From: Hymenobacter wooponensis
GTDB taxonomy: Bacteria > Bacteroidota > Bacteroidia > Cytophagales > Hymenobacteraceae
Direction of reading: 5' to 3'
Assembly (NCBI RefSeq): GCF_004745865.1
Contig: NZ_SRKZ01000002.1
Location: 868,001 to 932,000, forward strand
Length of the DNA stretch: 64,000 nt
Positions 23,934 through 33,200 of the stretch are shown here, one piece after another. The notes beneath the pieces are model-generated. The model was not told the origin of the DNA and searched no databases. It saw only the letters and a list, made by a program, of their open reading frames with translations. Within the stretch, counting starts at the first letter, position 1; every line of letters starts with the position of its first letter. A program made the position numbers and the translations under genes.

Positions 23934-26486
23934 ATGGAAAAGTCCCCCACCGAAGATCCCAGCAACGCTGGTAAAACTGAGCAGCAAGGCGCTGAAAACA
24001 ACGTTCCGAAAAGCGGCGAGCGGCCCGACCAGGGCACTGCTCCTACCAACGACCACTACCGCCCCGACCCGCAAATGGACCGCGACCAAAGCAATATTCC
24101 TGCTCCCGACGTTGCCAACGCCAAGTACTTGCACCCCATTCTAGCCCAGCCCCCAGAGGAGCTGACTGGCCTACAGCTGGAAGAGCGGGCTAAAGTAGCG
24201 GCGGGCGTTACGGCCGTTATCAAGTCGATGGAGTTTAGCTGGACTGAGGGCGGCGTGAACCGCGGCACCCGGGGCCTGCTGAAGATGAACCAGAAGGACG
24301 GGTTCGACTGCTCGAGCTGCGCCTGGCCCGACCCCGACGACCACCGCTCAGTAGCGGAGTTTTGCGAGAACGGCGCCAAAGCCACCGCTTCTGATGCCGA
24401 CGACAAGGCCGCCGGCCCCGAGTTCTTTGCCAAGCACAGCCTGGCCGAGCTCTCCAAAATGACCGACCGCGACCAAAACAACGCGGGCCGCCTCACGCAC
24501 CCACTGGTAAAGCGCCCCGGTGACAACCACTACTCCCCCATTGAGTGGTCGGAAGCCTTCCAGATTATTGGCAGGGAACTGAATGCGCTGGATTCGCCGG
24601 ATGAGGCCGTGTTCTACACTTCGGGCAAAGTGCCCAACGAGCCCGCCTTCCTATTCCAGCTGTTTGCCAAGCAGTTCGGCACTAACAACCTGCCCGACTG
24701 CTCCAACATGTGCCACGAAAGCAGCGGGGCTGCCCTAAGCCCCACGCTAGGCCTAGGCAAAGGCTCGGTAACGCTGAACGACATCTACGAAGCCGAGGTA
24801 ATTCTCATTATTGGGCAAAACCCGGGCACCAACCACCCCCGCATGCTCACGGCCTTGCAGAAGGCCAAGCGCAATGGGGCCAAGATCATCAGCGTGAACC
24901 CACTGCTGGAAGCTGGCCTCAACCACTTCAAGAACCCTCAGGACTTCATGAACCCCCTGAAGGCCATTGGCGCCCTGCTCGGCGACGGCACTCAGATTAC
25001 CGACCTGTTCCTGCAGGTGCGCGTGGATGGCGATATGGCCTTGCTGCGCGGCATCATGAAGCACCTATTTGAGGCCGAAGACCTAAACCCCGGCCAGGTA
25101 GTAGACCACGAGTTTATTGCCAAGTACACCACGGGCTTCGAGTCGTTTGAGCAAAATATCCGCAACACTAGCTGGGAGGACATTGAGGAGCTAAGCGGCA
25201 TTACCCGCGCGCAGCTGCTGGAAGCGGCCAACATGCTGGCTACCAAAAAGAAGATCATCACCTGCTGGGCGATGGGCGTGACCCAACAACGCCAGGGCGT
25301 GCAGACCATTCAGGAGATTGTAAACCTGCAATTGATGAAGGGTGCCATTGGCAAGCCCGGCGCGGGCACCTGCCCAGTGCGCGGCCACTCCAACGTGCAG
25401 GGCGACCGGACCATGGGCGTATGGGAGCAGCCAACTAAGGAGTTCCAGGATGCGCTGGCTAAGGAGTTCAACTTCAAGCCCCCCTATGAGCATGGCTACG
25501 ACACCGTAGAGGCCATTAAAGCCATGTATAAGGGCAAAACCAAGGTGTTCTTCAGCTTGGGCGGCAACCTGCTGGCCGCTGGCCCCGACACCGAGGTAAT
25601 TGCTGAAGGCATGCGCAAGCAGAAGCTAACTGTGTTTGTGGGCACCAAGCTCAACCGCGGCCACCTAACTACCGGCGAAACTAGCCTGCTGCTACCCTGC
25701 TTTACGCACGCCGACGTGGACATGCAGCGCTCAGGCCACCAGATGACCTCCTGCGAGAACTCCATGGGAGTAGTAAGCCAGAACAAAGGCGTGCTGGTGC
25801 CCCTAGAAGGCCAGATGATGAGCGAAGTGGCCATCTTGAGCGGTGTGGCCATTGCTACCTTGGGCGAGCGAACCAACATTGCCGACTGGGTAGCCATGAC
25901 GGAGAACTACGACGTTATCCGCGACCATATCGCGCGCGTGATTCCGGGCTTCGATAATTTCAACGAGAAGCTGCGCCGGCCCGGCGGGTTCTACCTGCCC
26001 AACGGCCCCCGCGAACGGAAGTTTACCACCAAAAACGGCATGGCAAACTTCACCACCACAGAGCTGGAGAAATATACCCTGGAGCCCGATCAGCTGATTC
26101 TGATGACCGTGCGCTCACACGACCAGTTCAACACCACCATCTACGACTACAACGACCGCTACCGCGGCGTGCATGGTGAGCGGCGCGTGTTGTTCATGAA
26201 CCGGGAAGACATGGCCGAGCGCAGTATCAAAGCCAAAGACCTCATTGATATCACTAGCCACTTCAAGGGCGAGAAGCGTACCGTGGAGAAGTTCGTGGCC
26301 GTGCCCTACGATATTCCGCGCGGCAACGTGTCGGCGTACTTCCCCGAGGCTAACCCGCTGGTGCCCATTGCCAGCGTAGCGAAGGTCAGCAACACGCCTA
26401 CTTCTAAGTATGTGGTAGTTACCGTAGAGCCCACCCGCAAAACCGTAGGGGCTCCGCTGGATATTCGGCTGGCGGTAGAGGCCTAG
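23934..26486 (+). CDS. FdhF/YdeP-family molybdopterin oxidoreductase, copy 2
   Basis: 850 residues from ATG 23934 (MEKSPTEDPSNAG). It is a paralog of copy 1, colinear through the whole length, roughly seven residues in ten identical by eye. All the same motifs are kept: GFDCSSCAWPDP, FCENGAKA, PDCSNMCHESSG, CPVRGHSNVQGDRTMG, RSHDQFNTTIYDYNDRYRGV. Even the disordered N-terminus keeps AGKTEQQGAE and PKSGERPDQG. An 87-nt block (24300-24386) is identical in DNA to 21378-21464. It has its own upstream region. Retention of both copies with intact cofactor residues suggests different substrates or conditions. Confidence 0.9.
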   Translation: MEKSPTEDPSNAGKTEQQGAENNVPKSGERPDQGTAPTNDHYRPDPQMDRDQSNIPAPDVANAKYLHPILAQPPEELTGLQLEERAKVAAGVTAVIKSMEFSWTEGGVNRGTRGLLKMNQKDGFDCSSCAWPDPDDHRSVAEFCENGAKATASDADDKAAGPEFFAKHSLAELSKMTDRDQNNAGRLTHPLVKRPGDNHYSPIEWSEAFQIIGRELNALDSPDEAVFYTSGKVPNEPAFLFQLFAKQFGTNNLPDCSNMCHESSGAALSPTLGLGKGSVTLNDIYEAEVILIIGQNPGTNHPRMLTALQKAKRNGAKIISVNPLLEAGLNHFKNPQDFMNPLKAIGALLGDGTQITDLFLQVRVDGDMALLRGIMKHLFEAEDLNPGQVVDHEFIAKYTTGFESFEQNIRNTSWEDIEELSGITRAQLLEAANMLATKKKIITCWAMGVTQQRQGVQTIQEIVNLQLMKGAIGKPGAGTCPVRGHSNVQGDRTMGVWEQPTKEFQDALAKEFNFKPPYEHGYDTVEAIKAMYKGKTKVFFSLGGNLLAAGPDTEVIAEGMRKQKLTVFVGTKLNRGHLTTGETSLLLPCFTHADVDMQRSGHQMTSCENSMGVVSQNKGVLVPLEGQMMSEVAILSGVAIATLGERTNIADWVAMTENYDVIRDHIARVIPGFDNFNEKLRRPGGFYLPNGPRERKFTTKNGMANFTTTELEKYTLEPDQLILMTVRSHDQFNTTIYDYNDRYRGVHGERRVLFMNREDMAERSIKAKDLIDITSHFKGEKRTVEKFVAVPYDIPRGNVSAYFPEANPLVPIASVAKVSNTPTSKYVVVTVEPTRKTVGAPLDIRLAVEA

Positions 26487-26544
26487 GCCTATAACCAGCA
26501 GTACCAAAGCGCTACGCCCAGCGTCTGGCTACTTCAGTTTACTT

Positions 26545-26592
26545 ATACAAGCAAAGGCCCCATTACCACGGTAATGGGGCCTTTGCTTGTAT
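26545..26592. terminator. Bidirectional terminator with 22-bp perfect stem
   Basis: TACAAGCAAAGGCCCCATTACC is followed by its exact reverse complement across a 2-base centre. It sits between the convergent oxidoreductase copy 2 and the BLUF gene. Confidence 0.8.
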
Positions 26593-26620
26593 AGGAGAGT
26601 GGCCTAGGCCAGTAACTTGT

Positions 26621-27043
26621 TTAGGCTTCGCTGCGCATCATATGGTCTTGCATAATCTTAAGCAGGAGCGCATCGGCGCCGCTCAAGCCTTCGGCTGGCA
26701 ACTGCATTTGTTCGGGCATCAGGAAGCCAGAAACCTTGCTTAAATCTTCAGACTGGACTGGCCAGAATGCCATGCTCCAGGTAGGAAAGCTACGAACCTC
26801 CACTTCCTTATCGGCCAGCTTGGCGGTATCGGTGTGGCGCCCATCTTGCTCAATGTAGCTGTATAGTTTGCGTACAGCGTCGGTGGGGCCTTCTATCAAC
26901 TGCATGAACCGACCTTCGTGATACAGCAGGAGGCCCGTGATGTCGTATTTCGCGTTGTTGAGCCGGGCCTGTTCCAGCAAGGTCTGCAGCTCGTCATCTG
27001 TCATCAGACGCGTAGCCGTGCTCATGTAAATGAGTTGATGCAT
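26621..27043 (-). CDS. BLUF-domain blue-light photoreceptor
   Basis: 140 residues, essentially a stand-alone BLUF domain with a short C-terminal cap, soluble. All residues of the flavin hydrogen-bond network are present with AppA-like spacing: Tyr6 (LIYMS), Asn30 (NNAKYDITGLLLY), Gln48 (GRFMQLIEG) and Trp89 (FPTWSMAF). BLUF domains bind FAD and change structure in blue light. No EAL, GGDEF or other output domain is attached. It probably signals by protein-protein contact with an unknown partner. It is monocistronic, between two terminators. Confidence 0.93.
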   Translation of the reverse strand: MHQLIYMSTATRLMTDDELQTLLEQARLNNAKYDITGLLLYHEGRFMQLIEGPTDAVRKLYSYIEQDGRHTDTAKLADKEVEVRSFPTWSMAFWPVQSEDLSKVSGFLMPEQMQLPAEGLSGADALLLKIMQDHMMRSEA

Positions 27044-27170
27044 GCAGTAGTTATTTCGAATTCTACACCATTCTACCCTGCTGAACTAAGCAACGCAGTT
27101 TATTTCTATACAGTTCTGTCGTGATTACTGTTCAGCTTAGCCAGCATTTTTACTTGGCTTTTGCATAAGA

Positions 27171-27201
27171 AAGGCCGCGCATCAGCGTGGTGCGCGGCCT
27201 T
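27171..27201 (-). terminator. Terminator for the small gene at 27263-27514
   Basis: AAGGCCGCGCA and TGCGCGGCCTT form an 11-bp stem with a 9-base loop. On the minus strand it is followed by a short T-rich stretch. Confidence 0.65.
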
Positions 27202-27262
27202 CAGTATTATGGTAGCTCGAAGCACGGAAGCTTATGGGTAAGCTAGGCCAGTACTAGCAGGC

Positions 27263-27514
27263 CTAGAGCTTATCCTGCTCGGGCTTCTGCACGCTATCGT
27301 CCTTGTGCGTATCGCCGTTGATGTAGTCCTCGTCGCCTTTAGCAGCGCTGTGCAGGTGGTAGGTATTGTCGCCCATGGTTACGCCGGCTTCGGGGTCTAG
27401 CTGCTGCTGGCTTGGGCGCGGAATGCCAACGGGGGTGTTACCGTCTTTGCGCTGATTGCTGGTGGCTTGCTGACTATCTTCCTGAGGAGCGGGTTTTTGC
27501 GGTTGATCTGCCAT
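27263..27514 (-). CDS. Small hydrophilic protein, unknown
   Basis: 83 residues from ATG 27514 (MADQPQKPAPQ); the longer frame from 27604 has a poor N-terminus. It is highly polar, rich in Gln, Asp, Lys and Pro, with no Cys, signal or membrane helix, and is likely disordered (EDSQQATSNQRKDG, KGDEDYINGDTHKDD). Composition resembles stress-related hydrophilic proteins of Hymenobacter-type genomes, but no family is recognised. A terminator follows. Confidence 0.55.
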   Translation of the reverse strand: MADQPQKPAPQEDSQQATSNQRKDGNTPVGIPRPSQQQLDPEAGVTMGDNTYHLHSAAKGDEDYINGDTHKDDSVQKPEQDKL

Positions 27515-27669
27515 ATGATGGAGAGGTGGGCTGCCGAGGGGCAGCGGTGCGAAAAAGGAATAAGAGGCTGTGCCGAAAAGGCCACTGCCCCGCGTAGTTA
27601 TCATGGCCTAGGCCAGTTTAAACATGCTATACTGCTATACGCACCGCAGCAGTCGTGGTTATGCCTGCC

Positions 27670-30138
27670 CTAGAAAGGATAGCCAATGGCAATGTTGAGC
27701 CGGCCCTTGTTATCCTGCACATTGTAAGACGAGTTCAAGCTTGGCCGAATCACCTCTTTATTATTTTTACTGTAGGGCACATTCAGCGGGTAAGCATAGT
27801 CAAGGCGAATCACGAAGAACTGCACATCAATACGGATACCAGCGCCGGCACCCACGGCCAGTTCTTTTAAGAAGGAGTTGAAGGCAAACTGTCCGTTTTT
27901 GCCATCGGGGTTGCCATTTGCGTCAATAGTCTGGCGGCTGGGGTCGGCGTTTACGAGCCAGATGTTACCTGCATCCACAAACAGCGCGCCCTTTACGTAC
28001 GGGAACAAGTCCTGGCGATACTCAGCATTGGCCTCGAAGCGCAGGTCACCTACCTGGTCATAGAAGTAGCTGTTTTCGCGGGATACGGGCGGGCGGTAAG
28101 TACCCGGTCCGATGCCGCGCGCCGGGAAGGCTCGCACGCTGTTGGGGCCGCCAATGCCGTACTGCTTCAGGTAGGGCAGCACCGTAGAGTTTTTGTAGGG
28201 TAAGCCCGCTCCGATGAGCACGCGCGTTGCAATCTTGTTGCCGCTGGTGGGGTTAGAGCTGGTCCGGAAATAATTGCGAAACTCCAAATCTACCTTAGTG
28301 TATTGCGCAAATTGCTGCCCAATGAGGGTGTAGGCCTGTCGGCCATCGGCGGTTTCTACTTTAGGTTGGCTGGTGAGCGAACTGAATAAGTAGGCCAGGT
28401 TACCGGCCAGCTCTACGCCCCCACTGAAGTAAATTTGGTTACGCCGTTGCTCCAGCGCCTGCTGGTTATAGGTGTAGCGGTAGGAGCTAGCCAGAATGAA
28501 CTGCTGCCGGAAGGAGTTAGCTAGGAAAGGCCGGTCCCGCAACAGCCTACTAAATGAGGCACTACTATCGGATAGGCGCAAGTACTGTAGGTCGATAGGG
28601 CGCAACGTTTGCTCGTTCGTGAGCTTGGTTTTCCAGGTGTAACCGTAATTCAGATTAAACAGGTCCTGTCGGAAAGCTTGGCGGCGCTCCACGCGCTTCA
28701 CGCCCGCTCCAATAAACGTGCGGGGCTGGAAGTCGGAGTTGGGCAGGCGCACATCCAGGAACGGCAGGGGCGGCGTAATCAGGCGCGGAATCTGAAGCTG
28801 AGCATCTACCCCAAACTCATAGCTGGTAAGGCCAATCGTGTTGGAATTGCTGCGCGTCTGGTTTTCGAACGAGCCCGTGGCGTTTACCACCAGCTGCTCA
28901 GCGCCACGCAACGCCGAGCGGTTGCGGAACTGCACCTGGAAGCCCGGCCCCACGAAGCCGTTTTCCTTGCTCACCAGCAGCACCTCGGCCCGGATGCTCT
29001 TCTTGGCTACCTGCGTCATGCGCACGTAGGAGTTCAGGAAGCCATACCCCGCCGAGTCGGCCTTGGCCCGCGCAGGCCGGAAGCCGATGTCTACGTACCG
29101 GAACACGCCCAAGCTCATCAGGCGGCTCAGCGTCTGGTCTTGCCGGCGACGGCGGTAGATACTGTCGGGGTAGAGGAAGGTAGCGTTGGTGATAGACTTC
29201 GCCGTGAATACATCCTCGCTGGGGAAGTACAAGTAGCCTTTATACCGGATGGGCCGGTCGTTCAGGGTTGTGTCTGACAGGGAGTAGTCGGTGTTGAGCC
29301 GCACCCGGTTCAGCACGTAGGGCTTGGCGGCTTGCGGAGTTGTTTTCTCCTTGACCTTTAGGTACACATTCACCTGATTATTCAGGGTGCTGTCTACCTG
29401 AAACAAGATGTAGTCGGGAGAGAAGTAGTAGTAGCCCTGGTTTTTAAGGGCCGCATCAATTCGAGTCCGCTCGTTGGTGAAGGTTTGTAGGTTATATGGG
29501 TCACCGACCTTCAACAACGAAGCTGGCTGCGTGGCCCTGATGGCCCGGGGCAGCAGGGAGTCGCCTTCCGGAAAGTGTATTTCCTTAATGGTATATGGCT
29601 TGCCAACTGTAGCCGTGTAATTGACGTGTGCGGCTTGGCCCTGCACATCAATCTGACTATGGACGGTAGGCTTAAAGTAGCCGTTGTTGTAGAGCCGGTT
29701 AGTCATCAGGCCCTTCACCTTCTGCGTATCTACTTGGCTGAGCAGCACGGGTTTCTCCCCATACTTATTGGCCAGCCACTTACCCAAGCCCTTGGTTTTA
29801 CCCTCACCTAAGTGCCAGAAGTACAGCTTGGGCCGGATACCGAAGAAGGAGGTATTGGGCTTAGGTGTAATGACGCTTTCCAGCTCCGTAGTAAGTACCG
29901 CTTCGTTCGGAATGGCACTCTCAGATTTCACCTTGACGGTGCTACCGGTATAGAGCTTGCTGCCCTCCGGAATGTACTTGGTACCAGAGCAAGAGGCCAA
30001 GGCTACTAGGCCTAGCAGCGCCGCCCAGCGGTGGGCGCCCTTTCGCCCCGGTCCCCGTCCCTCTGGCAGAGGGGGCACCTGACGGTTTGAAACGGCAGGG
30101 TGGTGGGGCGGCACAGAAGCGGGCGAATGATGGAGCAT
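27670..30138 (-). CDS. tamA: TamA/BamA-like Omp85 outer-membrane assembly protein (lipoprotein form)
   Basis: 822 residues. A lipobox (LVALASC) near residue 50 suggests a lipoprotein, as in Bacteroidota TamA (TamL). POTRA-like repeats follow (YNNGYFKPTVHSQIDV, YTIKEIHFPEGDSLL, ALKNQGYYYFSPDYILF). A C-terminal 16-strand barrel ends in the aromatic residue Phe (IAIGYPF), as BAM substrates do; RAFPARGIGPGTYRPP is the Omp85 RGF-type region. The gene follows tamB on the same strand. The first 40 residues are odd: they contain a palindrome-encoded PPLPEGRGPGRKG stretch (30059-30073), so the real start or an insertion is in question. Confidence 0.86.
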   Translation of the reverse strand: MLHHSPASVPPHHPAVSNRQVPPLPEGRGPGRKGAHRWAALLGLVALASCSGTKYIPEGSKLYTGSTVKVKSESAIPNEAVLTTELESVITPKPNTSFFGIRPKLYFWHLGEGKTKGLGKWLANKYGEKPVLLSQVDTQKVKGLMTNRLYNNGYFKPTVHSQIDVQGQAAHVNYTATVGKPYTIKEIHFPEGDSLLPRAIRATQPASLLKVGDPYNLQTFTNERTRIDAALKNQGYYYFSPDYILFQVDSTLNNQVNVYLKVKEKTTPQAAKPYVLNRVRLNTDYSLSDTTLNDRPIRYKGYLYFPSEDVFTAKSITNATFLYPDSIYRRRRQDQTLSRLMSLGVFRYVDIGFRPARAKADSAGYGFLNSYVRMTQVAKKSIRAEVLLVSKENGFVGPGFQVQFRNRSALRGAEQLVVNATGSFENQTRSNSNTIGLTSYEFGVDAQLQIPRLITPPLPFLDVRLPNSDFQPRTFIGAGVKRVERRQAFRQDLFNLNYGYTWKTKLTNEQTLRPIDLQYLRLSDSSASFSRLLRDRPFLANSFRQQFILASSYRYTYNQQALEQRRNQIYFSGGVELAGNLAYLFSSLTSQPKVETADGRQAYTLIGQQFAQYTKVDLEFRNYFRTSSNPTSGNKIATRVLIGAGLPYKNSTVLPYLKQYGIGGPNSVRAFPARGIGPGTYRPPVSRENSYFYDQVGDLRFEANAEYRQDLFPYVKGALFVDAGNIWLVNADPSRQTIDANGNPDGKNGQFAFNSFLKELAVGAGAGIRIDVQFFVIRLDYAYPLNVPYSKNNKEVIRPSLNSSYNVQDNKGRLNIAIGYPF

Positions 30139-30205
30139 GAATAGGTAGTTCAGAAAATCGAAAAGTCAAGCTTGCCCAGTCCTGCGGAAGCTAGGCAAGA
30201 AAGAA

Positions 30206-33200
30206 TTAGCGTTGAGCCGAGCGGGCCGAATCGGGGCGAGAAGGGCGGCGGGTAGAGTCGGGGCGGGTAGCTGGGAACTGCGCCGCCGCAGTGGAGTCGC
30301 GCTGGGAGCGACGGTCCTGCTTGCGGCGCCGGCGCTCCAGCTTGATATCTTCCTTCACGTTTGAGTCGATGCCCTTGAACAAGTCAGCAAGGTTCTGGTA
30401 GTCGCGCTGGAATACCAGCGAAGCCCCATTGCGCACAAACTGCCCGTCGATGTCACTGTAGGAGTTATTGCGGAAGGCGCGCAGGCGAATGCGGCCATTA
30501 GCCAGCACGTTGTACTCAATGCTCACATCACCCGCGAAGGCACTCACGCCACTTGCACTCTGGCCCTGGGTTCCCTGGTTGCCTCCGCCCAGCGGCACAT
30601 CGGTACCAAGGCGCACGGTGAGGCGGTTGTTGAGCAGCTGGCGACGCACAGCCACATTAAGGTCGGTGCGGGTTTTCTCCTGGCCGCTGCTAAAGTCGGC
30701 ATACGAGTTCACCCCCAGCTCCACGCCCAAGTTGGAGAGGTAGCTGCCGGTAAGGTTGTTGAGCTGCTGCGTAAGCACCTGGCTGGCGGAACCACGCAAC
30801 TGTTCGGCTACGAGGTTGCCGCTGCTGCTCTGGAAGGGGTCGTCGGCCAGGAAGCGGCCAAGCACCAGCAGGGAGAATACCTGCTTGTTCAGGTCACTCT
30901 CTTGCGAGGGCTGCCGCAGCTGCGCTAAGCGGTTCTCAATGGGGCCCCGCAAGTCAGAGCGGGCTTCTTCCGGCAAGCGAATATCGAACCCGATTACTGG
31001 CTTCAGTAGCTCGCCGGTTACCTTCAGGTCTACCACAAACGGCACCGGGTTGCGGGCCAGGGCACTCTGCGTTTCATCGGCCACTCCCTGAGCCGAAATC
31101 AGCTCAGCGGGTGCCGCCCGCACTTTGTATAACGCCGTGACATTGGCCTGCCCGTTGTAGGGGTCACCGCTCCAGGTAATGGAGCTGCCCGACGCAATAT
31201 CGAATTCCCGAGAAGCTAGGTCGTAGAGCGACATCTGGTATTTGCCGCTCGCCACGTCTAAACGACCCGTGAGGGTAATATTGCCGGTAGGGTCAATGGC
31301 CGTGTTGAGCGTGCCATTTGCCCGCACCTGCAGGTTGTCGCCCGACACATCATCTACCACCACAGTGAAGAGGGATTTGTCGGTCACCGTCACGAGGGCC
31401 TGAATGTCATAGCCAGACGCAGTTTCGGCAGTATCAATGGGCACTTTACGGGCCAGTAACGTATCCATTGGAGCGCTCTTATCAATGAACTCCACAATGC
31501 CTTCGCGCTCTACTTTCACCGGGTCGTCGGTGGGCAGGCCTACGAAGAGGCTAGAGCCATCGGCCACCCGGGCGCGGGTGCGCACAATGGGCAGGTTGAG
31601 GTTGCCGGTAATGCGCGAGTCAGAGTCAACCAGCAGCTTACCCCAGAACAGTGGGTTGTCGCGCTGGGAGCTTTGCACCGCCAGGAAGTTGTTGGTGGTA
31701 GCCTCCAGGTCAAAGCGGAAGTCACTCACGTAGTCGCGGGTGCGCACGTAGCCATTAACTATGGCCTCGCTGCCCAGGGAGTCGCGCACCGCAAAATTGC
31801 TGAAGCGAATCCCTTCTTCGTTGAAAGCAATGGGCTGCGAAACCAAGAAGAACGGCGCGCCCAACTGGGTAAGCGTGAAGGTAGCATCGGGGGTGGTAGT
31901 GAGCGTGCCATTGATGCGCGGCTGGCTCACGTTGCCCCCCACGGCCAGCTGGCCCGTTAGGCCTCCGCCCATGTTTTGCAGCTGCCCCGCCGAGAAGGGC
32001 TCAATGATTTTCAGATCCAGCCGGTTCACATTCACGGAGAACTCAATGGGGCTGGGCGGCGTGGCCAAGTAGTAGCCCACCGCCTGCACATCCATCCCCT
32101 GCGCGTTGGTCAGGCGAGCATCCACGTTAAAGCGGTCGGGGGTAGGGTTGGTAGCTTTCAGGTTCACATCACCGATAGCCGCCTTGTTAAAGGCAAAGCC
32201 GTTCAGGGCCATATCAGCCGTGAAGGCCTGCTTGGGCTGGCCTAGGCTAAGTGCCACAGCTTGCCCGTTGAGGGTACCAGCCACCATAGAGTCGGGCATG
32301 CCAGCGGCTTTTGCTAGGCCATTAATGTCGAGGTTGGTGAGGTTGACTTGCAATGGGTACTGCGCTCCGGCCAGGGTCTGGAGAGCAATCAGTTGGTTAC
32401 CTTGGCTCAGACGCACGTTTTCGGCCCGCACAGCACCAGTAGCCAGTGTATAGCTTACTGAGTTGTTAGGCGCCACCGTCCACTGTTGATTACTGAGAAC
32501 TAATTTGGGGTCGAAGCTGAATGCGTAGGCCGCACCTTGGTTCAGCACCTGCAGCACGCCCGCCACATCTAGCGTGGTAGCACTGTCGTTTTCGGCAATG
32601 CGGGCGTGAGCTCCCACTTTGTTGTTAGCAATGCTGCCCTTCAGGCTGGGGTTGGGTAGGCGCAGGCTGGTATCCTGCGACACTTGCCGGAGGGTCAGGC
32701 CATAATCCAGCTTCTGGGGGTCGGAACCCACGTTCAGGCGCAGAGAGTCCATGGTATAGCCCATGTACACAATGCGCGGAATGCGGGTGTTTAGGCGTAG
32801 GTCGGCGGCGCGGCTATCAAAGCTGCCGGTGAGTTGGAAGGGCGAGAGGAACTTCAGATCGGGCACAAACTGGCGCACAATCCGGGTGTTCTTCAGGTTG
32901 GCCTCGAAGGTGAATTGCTGATTGGCGTTGCTAGGCCTGTACTGAACGCCCGGCAAGTCAAAATACCGATCGATATGTTCTTGGAGTGCAGTAGCAATAT
33001 CGCCGAGGCGGGTGTTGCCGCGCAGGGTAACGTCGGCCACGTTGGAAGCAAAGTCTACCTCGGTGCGGCCCGTGCGCTGGAGAATGCGGCCGCTTAGAGA
33101 GTCGAGGGCAAAGGGCTGATTGTTGTTGACAATCACAATGCGGCGGCCACTGAACGTACCGTTTAAGCTGTTCAAGTCGGAGCCGCTGAGGTTGGCGCTT

